Shown piece after piece: positions 14,586 through 24,471 of a stretch of DNA of 51,228 nucleotides. The translations under genes were made by a program, and so were the position numbers. This DNA comes from an uncultured Bacteroidales bacterium (GTDB lineage Bacteria > Bacteroidota > Bacteroidia > Bacteroidales > UBA932), in NCBI GenBank assembly GCA_944326315.1, contig CALVDP010000013.1:1-51228 (forward strand). Direction: 5' to 3'. The notes under the pieces are model-generated. The model did not search any database, was not told the origin of the DNA, and saw nothing but the letters and a program-made list of their open reading frames with translations. The stretch's first letter is position 1; every line of letters starts with the position of its first letter.

Positions 14586-17500
14586 ATGAAGATCAAATTG
14601 TTAGTCAGCATGGCATTGCTCTTTTCCTTTTTCCTGGCGGCGTCCTATACAGCCTCCGGACAGGATATGACCATTACCGGAAAGGTACTGGACGAAGCCG
14701 GTGTGCCGGTGATAGGGGCAAGTGTCATTGAAAGCGGCACCCAGAACGGTGCCATTACCGATCTGGACGGAAACTATATCCTTGAAGTGGGCCCGGGCTC
14801 AACGATAGAGATATCATCCATCGGTTTCAAGTCCGTTACCCTCCAGGTGACAGAGACCCGGACTGTGTACGACGTGACGCTTGCCCAGGATACGGAACTC
14901 CTTGACGAAGTGGTCGTGGTCGGCTACGGTACGATGAAGAGGAGCGACCTCTCCGGAGCATCTGTGTCAGTGAGCGAGGACGCGCTCAAGGGATCGGTGA
15001 TATCATCTCTCGACCAGTCTCTTCAGGGCAGGGCAGCAGGTGTCACGGCAGTGACGACATCCGGTGCACCGGGCTCATCGTCATCCATACGTGTCCGCGG
15101 ACAGGCTACCATCAATGCCAATGCCGAGCCTCTCTATGTGATCGACGGTGTGATAGTCCAGGGCGGAGGCAACTCGGGAGCTGACTTCGGTCTGGCGGAT
15201 GCGCTCGGAAACGGAAAGGTGTCCACCATATCCCCTCTGTCCACCATCAACCCTGCGGATATTGTCAGCATGGAAATCCTCAAGGACGCATCTGCGACGG
15301 CGATTTACGGTGCCCAGGGTGCGAACGGCGTGGTCCTCATCACTACCAAGAGGGGAAAGGCCGGCGATGCCAAGATCTCGTATGACGGAATGTTCGCTGT
15401 CTCACAGCAGACCAAACGTCTTGACATGATGAATCTCAGGGAGTTCGCGGAGTTTTACAATGACCTTGCCGTAGTGGGCGAGATGTCCGACCCGAGCGAA
15501 GTCTATTCCGATCCGTCTATCCTCGGCACGGGTACCAACTGGCAGGATGCCATATTCCGTACCGCATACCAGCATCAGCACCAGCTTTCGGTTTCAGGAG
15601 GTACTGAAAAGGTCCAGTATTATGTGTCTGGCTCCTATATGGACCAGCAGGGTACTATTATCGGCAGTAACTTCAACCGTTTCAGCGTGCGTACCAACCT
15701 TGACGCGCAGCTCAAGAAGTGGATCAAGCTCGGACTGAACGTCACCTTCGCCAATACCAACGACGACCTCAAGCTCGCCGACTCGAACCAGGGTCTCATC
15801 TACTACTCACTCACCACCCGTCCTGACATTCCGATATATGACCTTGACGGGAACTACGCTTCCATAGTGGACGAGCACAATACAAACCCGAACCCTATCG
15901 GAATCGCCATGGAGGACGATATCCTGCTCAACCGGCAGAAACTCACGGGTAGCATATTCGCCGACATCACCCCGATAAAGCACCTGGTATGGCGCACGGA
16001 GCTCGGCTTCGACTTCGGCTGGAGCAAGGCTGAACGTTACAAGCCTATGCTTGACTTCGGGAACTGGACCCGAGACACCAACGAAAGCAGCATCCAGAAC
16101 AACAAGAACATCTTCTGGCAGCTCAAGAACTATCTGACCTATTCAAATACATGGGGCAAGCACAGCGTCACCGCAATGGTCGGACAGGAAATGTGGGAAT
16201 CGCGTTATGAATACGCCAGTGTCTTCAACAACGGCCTTCCGTCTGACGTCGTCCATAACCCTTCCCTCGGAACAGGTGACCCGAGCATTTCTGCCGGCTT
16301 CGGAAGCTCGTCTATGGCTTCATTTTTCACCCGTGAGACCTACAACTATGATGACCGCTATCTCCTGACCTATACGTTCCGTTATGACGGTTCGTCCAAT
16401 TTCGGTCCGGATAACCGCTGGGCGGGCTTCCATTCGGTGGCTGCATCATGGAGATTCTCCAACGAGAAGTTCTTCGAGGGTCTCAAGAACGTGATAAGCA
16501 ACGGTAAGCTCCGTCTGGGCTGGGGACAGACCGGAAACGCCAATATAGGCGCATATGCCTGGGGCGCTTCCATAAGCAGGATGCCTACGGGACTGGGAAT
16601 GGGCTACCGTCCGTCCAACATCCCGAACACCGGTATCCGCTGGGAGTCACAGGAGCAGTGGAACATCGGTCTCGACCTCGGCTTCTTCGATGACAGGCTG
16701 AATCTTACCGTGGATGCATATCTGAAGCGTTCCGCCGACATGCTCATGTCGATGCAGCTTCCTTCCTACATGGGTACGCAGGGCAATGTGTCATCAGTCC
16801 TCGCGGCTCCTCAGGGCAACTACGGAAGCATCGAGAACAGAGGACTGGAAATCACCCTCGACACTCATCCTATTGTAGGCAAGTTCACCTGGGACAGCAA
16901 TTTCCAGATTTCGTTCAACCGCAACAAGCTACTGTCTCTGTCAGGCACGGAAAACGCTTCCCTTGTGGGATACGGACAGTGGAACGATGTGGTTTGCGTC
17001 TCTGCAATAGGCGAATCCCTGTACAATTTCTACGGATATGAGGTAGAGGGAGTCTACGAATCCCTTGAGGACCTCCAGAATTCCCCTAAACCAGCAAGAT
17101 ATCCGTCGGACGGAGTGTTCAACAAGTCCAATACGGTATGGGTCGGCGACCTCAAGTTCAAGGACCAGCCTACGGTCGACACGGACGGTGACGGGGTACC
17201 TGACACGGGAGACGGAGTCATCGACGAGAATGACCGCGTGAATCTCGGCTCACCGCTGCCTCTGTTCACTTTCGGATGGACGAACACGTTCACATACAAG
17301 AACTTCGACCTGAGCATATTCCTTAACGGCTCGTTCGGAAACAAGGTCATGAACTACAACTCCATTACCCTAACGCACATGAACAGCGCGTGGACCAACC
17401 AGCTCAATTCCGTTTCCGACAGGGCGCAGCTCGTGCCAATCGACCCTGACAAGGTATATGAGGACGGCTCGATGTGGTACGACGACATCACCAACGTAAG

Positions 17501-17840
17501 GGTGGCCAATCCGGGCACAAAGACCCCGCGTGCGTCCATCAACGACCCTAACGACAACGACCGCATAAGTTCGAGATATGTCGAGGACGGATCTTACCTC
17601 CGTATCAAGAACATTACCTTGGGATACACCTTCCCGAAAAAGTGGATGGACAAGGCAAGGATCGACAACCTGCGCATATACTGCAACATACAGAATCTCT
17701 ACACCTTCACCAGGTATTCGGGATATGACCCTGAAATCGGTGCGAGCACGCAGGATGCCACAGGACTTACCTACGGTGTGGACAACGGACGTTACCCGAG
17801 CCCTACCACCTATTCCATAGGTCTGAACATCACATTCTAA
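14586..17840 (+). CDS. SusC-like TonB-dependent outer-membrane transporter
   Basis: 1084 residues, the usual length for SusC proteins. The signal peptide ends near TASG (residue 25). Residues about 28-110 form the carboxypeptidase-regulatory-like extension (GKVLDEAGVPVIGASV), followed by the VVVGYG box and the plug (SIRVRGQATINANAEPLYVIDGV). The rest is a 22-strand beta barrel ending in aromatic SIGLNITF. An EF-hand-like acidic loop (DTDGDGVPDTGDG, near residue 865) is common in this family. With the SusD next door it would import mannan oligosaccharides using TonB energy. Gap to the GH5-CE7 gene is 79 bases. Confidence 0.97.
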   Translation: MKIKLLVSMALLFSFFLAASYTASGQDMTITGKVLDEAGVPVIGASVIESGTQNGAITDLDGNYILEVGPGSTIEISSIGFKSVTLQVTETRTVYDVTLAQDTELLDEVVVVGYGTMKRSDLSGASVSVSEDALKGSVISSLDQSLQGRAAGVTAVTTSGAPGSSSSIRVRGQATINANAEPLYVIDGVIVQGGGNSGADFGLADALGNGKVSTISPLSTINPADIVSMEILKDASATAIYGAQGANGVVLITTKRGKAGDAKISYDGMFAVSQQTKRLDMMNLREFAEFYNDLAVVGEMSDPSEVYSDPSILGTGTNWQDAIFRTAYQHQHQLSVSGGTEKVQYYVSGSYMDQQGTIIGSNFNRFSVRTNLDAQLKKWIKLGLNVTFANTNDDLKLADSNQGLIYYSLTTRPDIPIYDLDGNYASIVDEHNTNPNPIGIAMEDDILLNRQKLTGSIFADITPIKHLVWRTELGFDFGWSKAERYKPMLDFGNWTRDTNESSIQNNKNIFWQLKNYLTYSNTWGKHSVTAMVGQEMWESRYEYASVFNNGLPSDVVHNPSLGTGDPSISAGFGSSSMASFFTRETYNYDDRYLLTYTFRYDGSSNFGPDNRWAGFHSVAASWRFSNEKFFEGLKNVISNGKLRLGWGQTGNANIGAYAWGASISRMPTGLGMGYRPSNIPNTGIRWESQEQWNIGLDLGFFDDRLNLTVDAYLKRSADMLMSMQLPSYMGTQGNVSSVLAAPQGNYGSIENRGLEITLDTHPIVGKFTWDSNFQISFNRNKLLSLSGTENASLVGYGQWNDVVCVSAIGESLYNFYGYEVEGVYESLEDLQNSPKPARYPSDGVFNKSNTVWVGDLKFKDQPTVDTDGDGVPDTGDGVIDENDRVNLGSPLPLFTFGWTNTFTYKNFDLSIFLNGSFGNKVMNYNSITLTHMNSAWTNQLNSVSDRAQLVPIDPDKVYEDGSMWYDDITNVRVANPGTKTPRASINDPNDNDRISSRYVEDGSYLRIKNITLGYTFPKKWMDKARIDNLRIYCNIQNLYTFTRYSGYDPEIGASTQDATGLTYGVDNGRYPSPTTYSIGLNITF

Positions 17841-17855
17841 TTAAAAAGGAACAAT

Positions 17856-19601
17856 ATGAAATACAATATAATAAAAATTGTTTTTGCTGGTGTCCTTGTC
17901 ATGGGACTGTCTTCCTGCGACGATTTCCTCAACCGTCCTGCCGTAGACACCTACAATGTCTCTAACTTCTACCAGAACGACGCCCAGTGCATCCAGGGTG
18001 TGAACTATCTCTACAATTCGCCGTGGTTTGACTTCCAGAGGGCGTTCCTGTGGGTCGGCGAGGTTATGTCAGGAAATCTCTATTTCGGTGACAGCCAGTA
18101 TCTTGACCTCTCTGTCAATGGTACCGACGTCGATCTTATCAACATGTCCTACTCCCTGTGGTCGGTAAACGGCCATGCGAATACCGTGATAGACAATATC
18201 CTAAATTCCGAGGGGCCGTCACAGGAGGTGAAGAACCAGTGCATCGGGGAGGCCCTGACATGGAAGGCCTTCGCCTATTTCTTCATGGTAAGGTCTTTCG
18301 GTGAGGTGCCTATCATCCATAACAATACCGACTTGATAGTGTCAGGCGAGTACAACAATGTCTATAAGGCCACACGTGCCAATGTGTACGAATATATAGT
18401 GATGACATTGGAGAAGGCCATGGAGCTTCTTCCGAAATCAGGGGTCAATGCCAACGGCCGTATCGACTACTATGCCGCCGAAGCCCTTCTCGCCAAGGTG
18501 TACCTGACCAAGGCCGGACTTTCAGGCAGCCTGAGCGCGGATGACCTGAACATGGCTGCCACCTATGCAGAGGATGTGATACTGAACTCGGGACGCGACC
18601 TGATGGCCAACTATTCCGACCTGTTCCGTCTTGCCAACAACATCAACGAGGAATGCCTCATATCATGGCAGTGGTCTCCGAGCCGCGACCCGTGGACACA
18701 GCAGAACAGCATCCAGCCGGATGTGGCCATGACCGGATTCTCCGATTTCGAGGAGAACTGCTGGGGTGGCTGGAGAGGCCCGTCCGTGGACCTTCAGGAT
18801 GCTTTCGGAGTGAGTGCTGACGAGAATCCGAGCAACAGGGTGGCCGAAAAGGATACGCGCCGCAAGGCTACCATGATGATGGCCGGAGACACATACGACT
18901 ATTTCTGGACCGACAAGGGAGGTTTCGACTATCTGCGCTTCATCTATGATTCAGAAGACTACGGCAGGGGAGGCCCGAGCGGGCAATACCAGTCGGCTAC
19001 CGGGGCGAATGTCGTGAAGCATCTTACCGGACGTCAGGCTGACCATGTCGCAGGACTGGGCGTGACTGCATCAAATATGGCAACAGGCCTTGCCACGCAT
19101 CTTCTCCGTTTCGCCGACGTGCTTCTGATATATGCAGAGGCCAAGATGGGAACGGCACGCGAGACATCTGACGAAGCTGCAATCGAGGCTTTCAACCGTG
19201 TGCGCCGCCGTGCCGGTGTGGATGAGATAACATCCGGTGTCCTCACATGGGAGGACGTCTGGAAGGAACGCCGTCTCGAACTTGCCCTTGAAGGGGACCG
19301 CTGGTATGATTTCGTGCGCAGGTCCTATTATGACATGCAGGGGGCCATCAACGAGATAAGGAACCAGAGAAGAAACGACTGGTACGGGCTTGGCACCCTG
19401 TATGAGGCTTATTACGAGTCCGGCTACCAGACCTGGACAATCACCGAAGATGTCCGTTACAATACCAATACACCGGCTCCTAACGTGACAGCTTCAAGCT
19501 TCACCCTTCCGTTCCCGACAGAGGACATCGTGTTCAACCCGCATCTTGCGGAGCCTGCCGTCGAAGTGGATGTAAGGGCATTGTACAGTTATGACTTTTA
19601 A
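17856..19601 (+). CDS. SusD-like nutrient-binding lipoprotein
   Basis: 581 residues, lipid Cys21 in LSSCDDFLNRP, the acidic residues after it fitting surface export in Bacteroidota. The RagB/SusD fold is shown by the N-terminal YLYNSPWFDF segment, TPR-like helices (EALLAKVYLTKAGL) and the C-terminal block RLELALEGDRWYDFVRR. It acts as the lid of the SusC transporter and presents oligosaccharides to it. It lies 15 bases after SusC, translationally close. The exact ligand is inferred from the neighbours to be beta-mannan oligosaccharide. Confidence 0.96.
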   Translation: MKYNIIKIVFAGVLVMGLSSCDDFLNRPAVDTYNVSNFYQNDAQCIQGVNYLYNSPWFDFQRAFLWVGEVMSGNLYFGDSQYLDLSVNGTDVDLINMSYSLWSVNGHANTVIDNILNSEGPSQEVKNQCIGEALTWKAFAYFFMVRSFGEVPIIHNNTDLIVSGEYNNVYKATRANVYEYIVMTLEKAMELLPKSGVNANGRIDYYAAEALLAKVYLTKAGLSGSLSADDLNMAATYAEDVILNSGRDLMANYSDLFRLANNINEECLISWQWSPSRDPWTQQNSIQPDVAMTGFSDFEENCWGGWRGPSVDLQDAFGVSADENPSNRVAEKDTRRKATMMMAGDTYDYFWTDKGGFDYLRFIYDSEDYGRGGPSGQYQSATGANVVKHLTGRQADHVAGLGVTASNMATGLATHLLRFADVLLIYAEAKMGTARETSDEAAIEAFNRVRRRAGVDEITSGVLTWEDVWKERRLELALEGDRWYDFVRRSYYDMQGAINEIRNQRRNDWYGLGTLYEAYYESGYQTWTITEDVRYNTNTPAPNVTASSFTLPFPTEDIVFNPHLAEPAVEVDVRALYSYDF

Positions 19602-19612
19602 CATCAGACACT

Positions 19613-20935
19613 ATGAAACATTTTGATATCAGATATATTGCAGCCGCAGCTGCAGTCATTGCCGGATTTGCCGTCACTTCCTGCGAGGATGAGCCGGACA
19701 AGTTCAGGCCTACGGAGGGAGTCCCTACGGTCTACTATATCCGTCCGGTGGATGTGAACGCTTCCGATTCCCTGATGACCGGCGCGTATATGGACAACCA
19801 GATATGCATCGTGGGGGATAACCTGCGCAGCGTGTACAGGCTGCTGTTCAATGACCAGGAGGCCGTGCTGAACACGAGCCTGATGACGGACAATACCCTT
19901 ATAGTGACTGTCCCGAGTACTATACCAGGAGTGGTGTCGGACAAGATGTACATGATAACGGCATCCAGGGACACCGTGGCTTATGACTTCAGTGTCATCG
20001 TACCGGGACCTACAGTCAGCTCCATGTCATGCGAATATGCTGATGCAGGGTCTGTGGCCACATTGTACGGGAACTATTTCGTGGATGACCCTAACGTGCC
20101 ACTCGAAATCACGTTCTCCGGCGATGTCCCTGTGACTGAGATACAGTCGATTTCCATGACACAGATTTCTTTCGTGGTGCCTGCAGGTGCTGAAGAAGGA
20201 CCGGTGACGGTTTCCACTATCTACGGCGAGCAGCAGAGCTATTTTCATTATCTGGACAGCAGGGGCTTCCTCTTTGACTTTGACGGTGGTACGGGACTTT
20301 CCAACCACGGCTGGCATAACAGGACCATCCAGGATACGGACGGTATCAGGGGCAATTATGTGCAGCTCGGAGACGGTGCCACAGCCCTGGATGCAGACGG
20401 AGGCTGGAATGACGGGCAGTTCGCGTTTGAATATTGGCCGGGAGACTGGAGCACACCTACGACGTATCCTGCGGACGGTCTTCTTCTGACAGAGCTGGTG
20501 GATTTCAGTGATTTCGCCAACATGTCGCTGAAGTTCGAAATGTACATACCTTCGTCTAATCCGTGGAGTTCAGGTACCATGCAGCTGATTTTTGCCGGTA
20601 CCGATAAAGTTTCCTATGGCAATGCCGGAACCGATATTTACGGGAATACCGTTGCAGGAGCCAACAATACCTACTTTCAGGATGATGTCCTGCCACGCGG
20701 ATTCTACCGTCCGTGGTCCAATACCGGCAGTTTCGACACCGATGACGAATGGATAACGGTCACTGTTCCGTTCTCTGATTTCACATACGGCTTCACCGGG
20801 GCACAGGCTACAGGAACACTGTCTGCCGATGATTTCACCAGCCTCAATATCTTCGTGGTTGGCGGAGGCCTGGCCGGAACGGAATGTACTCCGATAATCA
20901 GGATAGACAATATCCGCGCAGTTTCTAACAGATAA
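19613..20935 (+). CDS. Surface glycan-binding lipoprotein, IPT plus XBD-like domain
   Basis: 440 residues, lipid Cys24 in VTSCEDEPDKF. Two IPT/TIG Ig-like domains (about 40-130 and 130-215) act as a stalk. The C-terminal 225 residues (FLFDFDGGTGLSNHGWHN to IDNIRAV) resemble the glycan-binding domain of SGBP-B proteins, first seen in xyloglucan loci, and are rich in Trp and Tyr (NDGQFAFEYWPGDW). It would hold mannan at the surface next to SusCD. The gap to SusD is 11 bases. Binding specificity is inferred from context. Confidence 0.9.
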   Translation: MKHFDIRYIAAAAAVIAGFAVTSCEDEPDKFRPTEGVPTVYYIRPVDVNASDSLMTGAYMDNQICIVGDNLRSVYRLLFNDQEAVLNTSLMTDNTLIVTVPSTIPGVVSDKMYMITASRDTVAYDFSVIVPGPTVSSMSCEYADAGSVATLYGNYFVDDPNVPLEITFSGDVPVTEIQSISMTQISFVVPAGAEEGPVTVSTIYGEQQSYFHYLDSRGFLFDFDGGTGLSNHGWHNRTIQDTDGIRGNYVQLGDGATALDADGGWNDGQFAFEYWPGDWSTPTTYPADGLLLTELVDFSDFANMSLKFEMYIPSSNPWSSGTMQLIFAGTDKVSYGNAGTDIYGNTVAGANNTYFQDDVLPRGFYRPWSNTGSFDTDDEWITVTVPFSDFTYGFTGAQATGTLSADDFTSLNIFVVGGGLAGTECTPIIRIDNIRAVSNR

Positions 20936-20947
20936 AGATATCAGGAT

Positions 20948-22981
20948 ATGAAAAAGATATTTGGAATGTCGGCTCTGCTTGCAGCAGGCATCATGATACT
21001 GGCAGGATGCCAGAAGGATGAACTGAGCACCGACCAATACACCGCTGACGCCGTGGCACTTAGTGCCTACGGCCCTCAGCCGGTGGCCCGTGGCGGACAG
21101 CTCCGCTTCCTCGGAAGCAATCTGGACAGGATAGTCCAGGTGACAATACCCGGTGTTGACCCGATAACCGAAATAGAGGTGGTACAGGCTGGTGTACCGA
21201 GCGAGATACGTATCATCGTCCCGAAAGACGGGCCTGAGCCGGGTCTTGTGACCCTCGTGGCTGACGACGGGACGGAAATCGTCACCAAGACGGAACTCGC
21301 CTATTCCGAGCCTATTGAGTTCACCGGTTTCACTCCTGCGACTGCCGCTCCCGGCGACATCATAACCATCACGGGAGACTATCTCAACCTCATCAACGAA
21401 GTCGTCTTCTCGGACAATGTGCTTGTTTCCGGCGAGGATTTCGAGACACACACCAGATATGAAATTCAGGTGAAGGTGCCGGCCGAGGCCAGGACTGGAG
21501 TGGTAGGCATCGGTGACCTGGACATGACCCTTCCGGAGAATGACGGACTGTTCGCCAACATCATCGAATCCGAGGAGGAGCTGACTGTGACCCTGCCGTC
21601 AGTGACAGGACTTGCCCCTACGGCCGTACGTCCAGGGGATGAGGTCACGATCACCGGTACTCTGATGGACTGCATAGCTTCAGTCGAATTTGCCGGTGCA
21701 TCCGCAGTCGATGCTGCCGATTTCGTTTCCCGGGATGCGGAGCAGATAGTGGTGACAGTGCCTGCCGATGCGCATGACGGCGAGGTGACATGCGTCTCTG
21801 CTTCAGGGATAGATATCCCTACAGGGGTGTCTGTGACCATCGGCGTGCCCGAAGTGACCGGAGTCTCTGCGGAAAGCAGGTTCAAGGCTGGTCTGAATGT
21901 AGTCATTTCCGGTACTGACCTCGACCTTGTGACCGGGGTGACATTCTCCGGAGATGCCGCTGCTGAGTTCTCTTATTCATCTGAGACAGGGGATATTACA
22001 GCAACCATACCTGCAGCCGCTACAGACGGCGCCATCACTCTTTCAACTGCTGCAGAAAAGACTGTCGGGACTCCGGCCGTGACCCTTGTAAGACCGGTGA
22101 TTACAGGTTTCGGAGCGTCATCGGTGATGGCAGGCGAGGAATTCACTGTCACAGGGACCGACCTCGACCTTGTCACAGGTGTGAAATTGAACGGTGTCGA
22201 TTGCGCGTTCGAGATTGACAGCGAGACCGGGCTGACTGTCACCACTGTTCTGACCAGCACTACAGGCATCGTGACTGTTGTCGTTGCGAACGGTACGGAG
22301 GTAGAGTCAGCGGATGAACTTACTGTGAACCATAATACTGTTACAAATGTCACCGGAATCACAGCTTCGGCTCTTCCGGGGGCTGAGGTGACCATGACGG
22401 GAACATCCTTCAACATGATAGAATCCATCTATCTCGGCGACACCAAGGTCACGTCGTATGTCGGCAGGTCGGATACGGAAATAGTCTTCATCATACCGGC
22501 AGACGTCGCGCCAGGTACCTATACCCCTCATTTCGTCCTGACGACAGGCGAAGGGGAAGACTGTGTGATGTCGTTTGAAGTCCTCGGAGCCGAGCGTACC
22601 ATCTGGGAAGGGAACATCACCCTGACATGGGGAGACGGCGGCAGGGTCCTCATCCCTGTCAGCGGATTTGAAGGCTGCAGCGCCGGCGCACAGATAAACT
22701 TCTATTTCGAACAGACGACAGAGACCTGGAGCCAGGTGCAGATCAATTACGGTGACTGGAGCGCACTTATATTCCCTGAAGTCGGCGAGCAGACATTCAA
22801 GCCGACAGAGAGCTCTGCAGGCTGGGGCTGGACATTCGGTTCAAGATGCCTTACCTGCACCCTGACCCAGGAGATACTCGACAATATCAACGCCAAACAC
22901 GGAGCAGTCGGAGATGTGGACTGCGGTATCATCCTTCAGGGTGACGGCGGTCTGCTTTTCACTAAAGTCACTGTTAAGTAG
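20948..22981 (+). CDS. Surface glycan-binding lipoprotein with six IPT domains
   Basis: 677 residues, lipid Cys21 in LAGCQKDELST. I count about six IPT/TIG repeats from residue 37 to 545; each has the P-G-D/E-x-V-x-I-T-G turn (APGDIITITG, RPGDEVTITG, MAGEEFTVTG) and repeats 4 and 5 share TDLDLVTGV. A C-terminal domain of about 130 residues follows (TIWEGNITLTWGDGG; QVQINYGDWSALIF), probably a beta-sandwich that binds glycan through its tryptophans. The long stalk would reach far from the membrane. It lies 12 bases after the first binding protein. Confidence 0.88.
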   Translation: MKKIFGMSALLAAGIMILAGCQKDELSTDQYTADAVALSAYGPQPVARGGQLRFLGSNLDRIVQVTIPGVDPITEIEVVQAGVPSEIRIIVPKDGPEPGLVTLVADDGTEIVTKTELAYSEPIEFTGFTPATAAPGDIITITGDYLNLINEVVFSDNVLVSGEDFETHTRYEIQVKVPAEARTGVVGIGDLDMTLPENDGLFANIIESEEELTVTLPSVTGLAPTAVRPGDEVTITGTLMDCIASVEFAGASAVDAADFVSRDAEQIVVTVPADAHDGEVTCVSASGIDIPTGVSVTIGVPEVTGVSAESRFKAGLNVVISGTDLDLVTGVTFSGDAAAEFSYSSETGDITATIPAAATDGAITLSTAAEKTVGTPAVTLVRPVITGFGASSVMAGEEFTVTGTDLDLVTGVKLNGVDCAFEIDSETGLTVTTVLTSTTGIVTVVVANGTEVESADELTVNHNTVTNVTGITASALPGAEVTMTGTSFNMIESIYLGDTKVTSYVGRSDTEIVFIIPADVAPGTYTPHFVLTTGEGEDCVMSFEVLGAERTIWEGNITLTWGDGGRVLIPVSGFEGCSAGAQINFYFEQTTETWSQVQINYGDWSALIFPEVGEQTFKPTESSAGWGWTFGSRCLTCTLTQEILDNINAKHGAVGDVDCGIILQGDGGLLFTKVTVK

Positions 22982-22989
22982 CCCTGTAT

Positions 22990-24414
22990 ATGAAACACAT
23001 TTCTTACGCCTTCACAGCTGTCCTGTCAGCGATCCTCGCCTTCTCGTGCCAGACACCTGAGGATGACCCTGTCACAGAAGCAGAACCTCCGCATCTTGTC
23101 TCGTCCTCCCCGGAGGACGGGGCTGTGGATCTCGTGGGGACATCCCTCGACCTGATCCTTACATTCGACCGCAATGTAATGTGTCCTACGGCAGAGCGTG
23201 ACAGGATTGCCGTAAGCGGAGGGGCGCAGATAGCGAACATCGATGCCTATATGCAGGAAGTGACCATCGGTATCTCGGGGCTGGAGCAGGGCTCTGACTA
23301 TACGGTCACTTTGCCGGCAGGCACGGTCACCGGCTATGAGAACAACCCGGCGGAAGAGATAAGCATAACATTTACCATGAAATCCTTTTCCGGAGACAAC
23401 GGGCAGGAGATAGCAGGAACCCTGGTGACGGAAGACCCGATCCCGGCTGCCGCAAGGCTTTATGACTATCTCCGCTCCGTTTACGGGACCCGGACACTTT
23501 CGGGCGCGATGGCACACGTCAACTGGAACACGGACGAAGCCCGATGGATAGGGCAGTGCACGGGAAAATATCCTGCGATAGCCTTTTTCGACTATGTGCA
23601 CCTGGCGGACTCTCCGACGGACTGGATAGACTACGGAGACATCACCCCTGTACGCGAATGGTGGGAGGAAGGAGGTCTTGTCGGTGCCGGCTGGCACTGG
23701 AACGTCCCGATATCCCAGGGAAGCACGGACCTGGCATTCAATGTCGAGACAGACGACGGCAAGGCCAACACTTTCAGCGCTGCCGACGCTGTCACTGAAG
23801 GCACCTGGGAGAATGCCGTGCTGAAAGCGGACCTTGAAAAGATCGCAGGTTACCTTATGCTTCTCCAGGAAGCAGGCATCCCGGTCATCTGGAGGCCTCT
23901 CCACGAGGCTGCAGGCAATACCTACAGCTACGGCACGGGATCCTGGTTCTGGTGGGGAGCGGACGGGGCCGATGCATACGTGGCACTGTGGCGCTATATG
24001 TTCGACTGGTTCAAGTCTGCCGGGCTGCGCAACCTGATCTGGGTGTGGACGACCCAGACATCATCCTTCTCCGACATAGACTATGAATTCTACCCGGGAG
24101 ACGACTATGTGGACATTGTCGGCAGGGACATCTACAACAACACTGACGCTTCATCCGCAGCCGGGCAGTTCAGCACTATCGCATCTCTGTCGGAGCATAA
24201 GATGGTGGCGCTTTCCGAGCTCGGCAATGTGGCTGACATGGGATCCCAGTGGGATGCAGGGGCGCAGTGGCTCTTCTTCATGCCATGGTATGATTACGGG
24301 AACGACTACACCGCAGGCTATGATCACGTCCATGCCGATATCGGATGGTGGACCGAAACATTCGCCTCGGATGCCGTCATTGACCGTTCGGAACTTCCGT
24401 CAGAACTTCATTGA
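22990..24414 (+). CDS. GH26 beta-mannanase with N-terminal Ig-like domain, surface lipoprotein
   Basis: 474 residues, lipid Cys20 in FSCQTPEDDP, with acidic residues that suggest surface display. Residues about 33-130 are a Big_5-type Ig-like domain (SSPEDGAVDLVGTSLDLILTFDRNV). The GH26 barrel follows, with acid/base Glu306 in RPLHEA, nucleophile Glu410 in ALSELG and the substrate-site run GSWFWWG. It is probably the endo-enzyme that opens polymeric mannan outside the cell. It starts 8 bases after the six-IPT gene. Endo rather than exo action is inferred from its placement and domain make-up. Confidence 0.92.
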   Translation: MKHISYAFTAVLSAILAFSCQTPEDDPVTEAEPPHLVSSSPEDGAVDLVGTSLDLILTFDRNVMCPTAERDRIAVSGGAQIANIDAYMQEVTIGISGLEQGSDYTVTLPAGTVTGYENNPAEEISITFTMKSFSGDNGQEIAGTLVTEDPIPAAARLYDYLRSVYGTRTLSGAMAHVNWNTDEARWIGQCTGKYPAIAFFDYVHLADSPTDWIDYGDITPVREWWEEGGLVGAGWHWNVPISQGSTDLAFNVETDDGKANTFSAADAVTEGTWENAVLKADLEKIAGYLMLLQEAGIPVIWRPLHEAAGNTYSYGTGSWFWWGADGADAYVALWRYMFDWFKSAGLRNLIWVWTTQTSSFSDIDYEFYPGDDYVDIVGRDIYNNTDASSAAGQFSTIASLSEHKMVALSELGNVADMGSQWDAGAQWLFFMPWYDYGNDYTAGYDHVHADIGWWTETFASDAVIDRSELPSELH

Positions 24415-24471
24415 CAGAAAACGGAATTGTTCCTGTATCCGTATGTTGGATAAAAGATTACAGACAAGAAT

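Noticed and set aside
14586-19601. Starch utilisation as the role of the SusC/SusD pair
   Set aside because: No GH13 or GH97 amylase-type gene is present; the surrounding enzymes are GH26, GH5, GH130 and GH36, which indicate mannan.
20570-21451. 293-residue minus-strand open frame across two binding-protein genes
   Set aside because: It spans the junction of two well-supported lipoprotein genes on the other strand and has no signature.
23026-23904. 292-residue minus-strand open frame in GH26
   Set aside because: It is antisense to the GH26 catalytic domain; the composition is typical of a shadow frame.
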